From positions 30,655-94,654 of the forward strand of contig JAWKPW010000007.1 in assembly GCA_041390465.1 (NCBI GenBank): DNA of 64,000 nt, given 5' to 3'. This stretch comes from JAABRU01 sp041390465. GTDB taxonomy: Bacteria > Desulfobacterota > Desulfobacteria > Desulfobacterales > Desulfococcaceae. The notes under the pieces were generated by a model. That model did not search any database. It saw only the letters and a list, made by a program, of their open reading frames with translations, and was not told the DNA's origin. Within the stretch, counting starts at the first letter, position 1; the number at the start of each line of letters is the position of its first letter. The translations under genes and the position numbers were made by a program. Shown here in pieces: positions 61,530-64,000 of the stretch.

Positions 61530-63674
61530 ATGTCAGAACATCCGAAAAAACAGAAATGGGCAGAACTTGCCACCAAGCAGATGAAGGGAAAATCGCCGGA
61601 CACTTTGGACTGGATGACGCCGGAAGGCATCAAGGTCAAGGCCCTTTACACTGCCGAAGACATTGAAGGCATGGAATGTGTCAACACCCTGCCCGGTCTG
61701 CCGCCGTATGTGCGCGGGCCTATGGCCACCATGTATGCAGGCAGGCCCTGGACCATCCGCCAGTATGCAGGTTTTTCCACAGCCAAAGAATCCAACGCGT
61801 TTTACAGAAAAAATCTCGCGGCAGGTCAGATGGGCCTTTCCGTTGCCTTTGACCTTGCCACGCACAGAGGCTATGACTCTGACCATCCAAGAGTTTCCGG
61901 TGACATCGGCAAGGCTGGGGTCGCAATTGACTCTGTGGAAGACATGAAAATCCTGTTTGACAGCATTCCTCTGGACAAAATGTCGGTTTCCATGACCATG
62001 AACGGAGCGGTCATTCCCATTCTGGCCGGTTATATTGTGGCAGCAGAGGAGCAGGGCGTAAGCCATGACCAGCTTACCGGAACCATTCAGAATGACATTC
62101 TCAAGGAATACCTGACCCGCAACACCTATATTTATCCGCCGGAGCCGTCCATGCGGATTATTTCCGATATCATGGCCTACTGCTCCAAAGAAATGCCCAA
62201 ATACAACACCATCAGCATCAGCGGTTACCATATGATGGAAGCCGGGGCCAATTCCGTTCTGCAGACTGCATTCACGCTGGCTGACGGCATTGAATACATC
62301 CGTGCCGCCCTGAATTCCGGCATGGATATTGACACCTTTGCCCCCCGGCTGTCCTTTTTCTTCGGCATTGGCATGAATTTTTTCATGGATATTGCCATGC
62401 TGCGCGCGGCCCGTTTCCTCTGGCATCGGATTGTGAGCAAATACAATCCCAAAAAGCCTCAGTCTGCGATGCTGCGCACCCACTGCCAGACATCCGGATG
62501 GAGTCTGACCCAGCAGGATCCTTACAACAATGTCATCCGCACCACTTTGGAAGCCCTGTCCGCAGTGCTGGGCGGAACCCAGTCCCTGCATACCAATTCC
62601 TTTGACGAGGCTATCGGACTTCCCACAGAATTCTCTGCCCGCATTGCCCGCAACACCCAGATCGTGATTCAGGAAGAATCCCAGGTCTGCCGTGTGGTGG
62701 ATCCGCTGGGCGGTTCCTATTATGTGGAATCCCTGACCAACAGCATTATTGAGGAAGCCCAGAAGATCATTGATGAAATTGAGGAAATGGGCGGCATGGC
62801 AAAAGCCATTGCCACAGGCATGCCGAAAATGCGCATTGAGGAATCCGCAGCCCGCAAACAGGCCCGCATTGATCAGGGGCTGGATGTGATTGTGGGTGTG
62901 AACAAATACCAGCTCAAAGATGAAAAAATTGATTTTGAAGTCCGGGAAGTCGGCTCTTCTGTGCGCGATGAGCAGATTGCCCGGCTGAAAGAAATCAAAG
63001 CCAAACGGGATAACAAAGCAGTGGAAAAAGCCCTGGCTGATCTCATCAAAGGAGCAGAAGGCAGTGGAAACCTGTTGGAACTGGCGCTGCCTGCTGTTCG
63101 CGCACGCGCGACTGTGGGTGAGATTTCCGATGCTCTGGAAAAGGTTTTCGGCCGTTTTGTGGCCACCACACAGTGCATTTCCGGCGCATACGCGTCCGAA
63201 TATGCCACCTGTGCAGGCAATGCCATTGAATCCCTGCGCAAGCGCACGGAAAACTTTTTGGAAAAACAGGGTCGCCGTCCCAGAATGCTGGTCACCAAAA
63301 TGGGACAGGACGGCCATGACAGAGGCGTGAAAGTTGTGGCATCTTCCTATGCGGATCTGGGTTTTGATGTGGACATCAGCCCCATGTTCCAGACACCGGA
63401 AGAAGCTGCAAAAATGGCCATTGAAAATGATGTGCATATTGTGGGCGCATCCAGTCTGGCCGCAGGACACAAGGCTTTGATTCCCGCGCTGATTGCGGAA
63501 CTGAAAAAAGTGGGCGGTGAGGATATCATGGTCATCGCGGGCGGCGTGATTCCCCCGGCAGATTACCAGTTCCTCTATGATGCAGGCGTGAAAGCTGTAT
63601 TCGGTCCCGGAACTTCCATTATTGATTCAGCCAACAAAACCCTGAATCTGCTGGAAGAGAAGTATCTGAAGTAA
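61530..63674 (+). CDS. methylmalonyl-CoA mutase, large-type single chain
   Basis: 714 residues from ATG 61530 (SD AAGGAG). Substrate barrel: YVRGPMATMYAGRPWTIRQY, AGFSTAKESNAFYRKNLAAG, LSVAFDLATHRGYDSDHPRV, NEWT/SISGYHMMEAG, THCQTSGWSLTQQDPYNNVI. The C-terminal cobalamin domain has DGHDRGVKVVASSYADLGFD with the Asp-x-His-x-x-Gly cobalt ligand, then SSLAAGHKALIPAL and AGGVIPPADYQ. Needs adenosylcobalamin; interconverts succinyl- and methylmalonyl-CoA. With mce, and meaB downstream, this is the propionate path. A stem-loop terminator follows. Confidence 0.96.
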   Translation: MSEHPKKQKWAELATKQMKGKSPDTLDWMTPEGIKVKALYTAEDIEGMECVNTLPGLPPYVRGPMATMYAGRPWTIRQYAGFSTAKESNAFYRKNLAAGQMGLSVAFDLATHRGYDSDHPRVSGDIGKAGVAIDSVEDMKILFDSIPLDKMSVSMTMNGAVIPILAGYIVAAEEQGVSHDQLTGTIQNDILKEYLTRNTYIYPPEPSMRIISDIMAYCSKEMPKYNTISISGYHMMEAGANSVLQTAFTLADGIEYIRAALNSGMDIDTFAPRLSFFFGIGMNFFMDIAMLRAARFLWHRIVSKYNPKKPQSAMLRTHCQTSGWSLTQQDPYNNVIRTTLEALSAVLGGTQSLHTNSFDEAIGLPTEFSARIARNTQIVIQEESQVCRVVDPLGGSYYVESLTNSIIEEAQKIIDEIEEMGGMAKAIATGMPKMRIEESAARKQARIDQGLDVIVGVNKYQLKDEKIDFEVREVGSSVRDEQIARLKEIKAKRDNKAVEKALADLIKGAEGSGNLLELALPAVRARATVGEISDALEKVFGRFVATTQCISGAYASEYATCAGNAIESLRKRTENFLEKQGRRPRMLVTKMGQDGHDRGVKVVASSYADLGFDVDISPMFQTPEEAAKMAIENDVHIVGASSLAAGHKALIPALIAELKKVGGEDIMVIAGGVIPPADYQFLYDAGVKAVFGPGTSIIDSANKTLNLLEEKYLK

Positions 63675-63683
63675 GCCATCTGT

Positions 63684-63716
63684 CCGGCCGGGAAGCGGAA
63701 ACCCGGCCGGGCTTTC
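63684..63716 (+). terminator. GC-rich hairpin after the mutase gene
   Basis: CCGGCCGGG, nine-base loop AAGCGGAAA, CCCGGCCGG, then GCTTTCTG. Strong stem, only a weak T run, so termination may be partial, letting some reading into meaB. Confidence 0.55.
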
Positions 63717-63817
63717 TGTAACGGCACGCGGGGCAGGTAATGGTATCTGTCCTGCACGGAAGCTGATTCGCGGGCAGAAGCGGTTTCTGCCCGCCATTCC
63801 CCAAAAAACGGAAAAAA

Positions 63818-64000
63818 ATGTACAAAGATCCCCAATATTATGTGCAGGGTGTTCTGGACAGAAACCGGCTCCTGCTGGCCAGAACCATCACTTTGATTGA
63901 AAGCGCGCTGCCCGCGCATCAGGAAATGGCAAGAACCATTGTGGATCGGGTGCTGCCATACACCGGCAATGCGGTACGGCTGGGAATCACTGGCGTGCCG
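63818..64000 (+). CDS. MeaB-like methylmalonyl-CoA mutase GTPase, N-terminal part (3' end outside window)
   Basis: From ATG 63818 the frame runs off the window. The translation YKDPQYYVQGVLDRNRLLLA, then RTITLIESALPAHQEMARTI, VDRVLPYTGNAVRLGITGVP is the N-terminus of MeaB/ArgK proteins up to the Walker A start (GITGVPGxGKS). MeaB guards the mutase, allowing only active cobalamin to load. This fits its place right after the mutase gene. Confidence 0.9.
   Translation, partial: MYKDPQYYVQGVLDRNRLLLARTITLIESALPAHQEMARTIVDRVLPYTGNAVRLGITGVP

Noticed and set aside
61533..63470. 645-codon open frame opposite the methylmalonyl-CoA mutase gene
   Set aside because: It is the antisense shadow of a strongly conserved gene; its translation is His/Gly/Phe-rich with no family motif.
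1..64000. tRNA and rRNA genes
   Set aside because: No cloverleaf with TTCRANNC-type arm or rRNA core sequence was found by eye; a covariance search would be needed to exclude them.

Overview
The window looks like a chromosomal piece of an anaerobic, propionate-metabolising Gram-negative bacterium, most likely a member of the Desulfobacterota (former Deltaproteobacteria). The guess rests on the methylmalonyl-CoA epimerase / mutase / MeaB cluster, LPS-type glycosyltransferase, RND efflux genes, lipoprotein signals, a bacteriohemerythrin, a rubrerythrin-like protein, a PEP-CTERM-like small protein, Uma2-family proteins and intergenic spaces crowded with palindromic repeats. The repeat style recalls filamentous Desulfonema-like genomes, but no marker gene in the window fixes the taxon. 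No rRNA, tRNA or CRISPR array was seen.

Layout. 0-2.5 kb: end of a NorD-like VWA protein, a PrmA-type methyltransferase, and a frameshifted UPF0175/DUF3368 toxin-antitoxin pair. 2.7-7 kb: HTH-EIIA fusion, ClC channel with CBS pair, Usp-like protein, heptosyltransferase-like GT9. 7-9.4 kb: gene-poor, AT-rich, one small sorting-signal protein. 9.4-14.2 kb: RND adaptor plus a frameshifted RND permease. 14.2-18.2 kb: decayed YggS gene, a cupin, argD-argB. 18.3-26.3 kb: a type IIG restriction-modification protein, Uma2 protein, an Rsb-type partner-switch module (REC-PP2C phosphatase, broken anti-sigma kinase, STAS antagonist), and an AbiEii-type toxin with its small partner. 26.5-29.5 kb: NAD kinase, hemerythrin, GNAT, EamA exporter. 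30-33.1 kb: nucleotide-transporter-like membrane protein fused to HEAT repeats. 33.6-42.4 kb: REC-histidine kinase, gatA, Uma2, Dabb protein, mutL, frameshifted fumC, rubrerythrin-like protein, Nudix. 42.9-50.5 kb: AT-rich, badly decayed acquired block with a ten-copy TTGTCT motif array, remains of two Nudix genes and a TIR gene, two attC-like integron sites flanking a YefM-YoeB module, a RelB-YafQ remnant, a metallo-beta-lactamase-fold pseudogene and a methyltransferase pseudogene. 50.9-54.6 kb: dnaX-ybaB-recR-ykgJ-murI operon (three of five frameshifted). 54.7-58.4 kb: a PARIS-like pair (AAA ATPase + DUF4435), ATPase frameshifted, next to a broken DNA methyltransferase. 58.7-64 kb: lipoprotein, TetR regulator and methylmalonyl-CoA genes.

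Two themes stand out. First, at least five dispersed repeat families occupy intergenic space: a roughly 104-148 bp MITE-like family with TIR ATACCGATTCTCCATTGA, a 145-148 bp element with TIR GGATAGTGGGTCAAA, a roughly 100 bp element around a TTTGACAAC palindrome, and two hairpin families. Several copies abut or truncate genes. Second, frameshifts are common and hit genes expected to be needed (fumC, recR, murI), so part of the apparent decay may be indel errors in the assembly. The 43-50 kb block, where many genes are broken several times over and composition changes, looks like real decay of transferred DNA.
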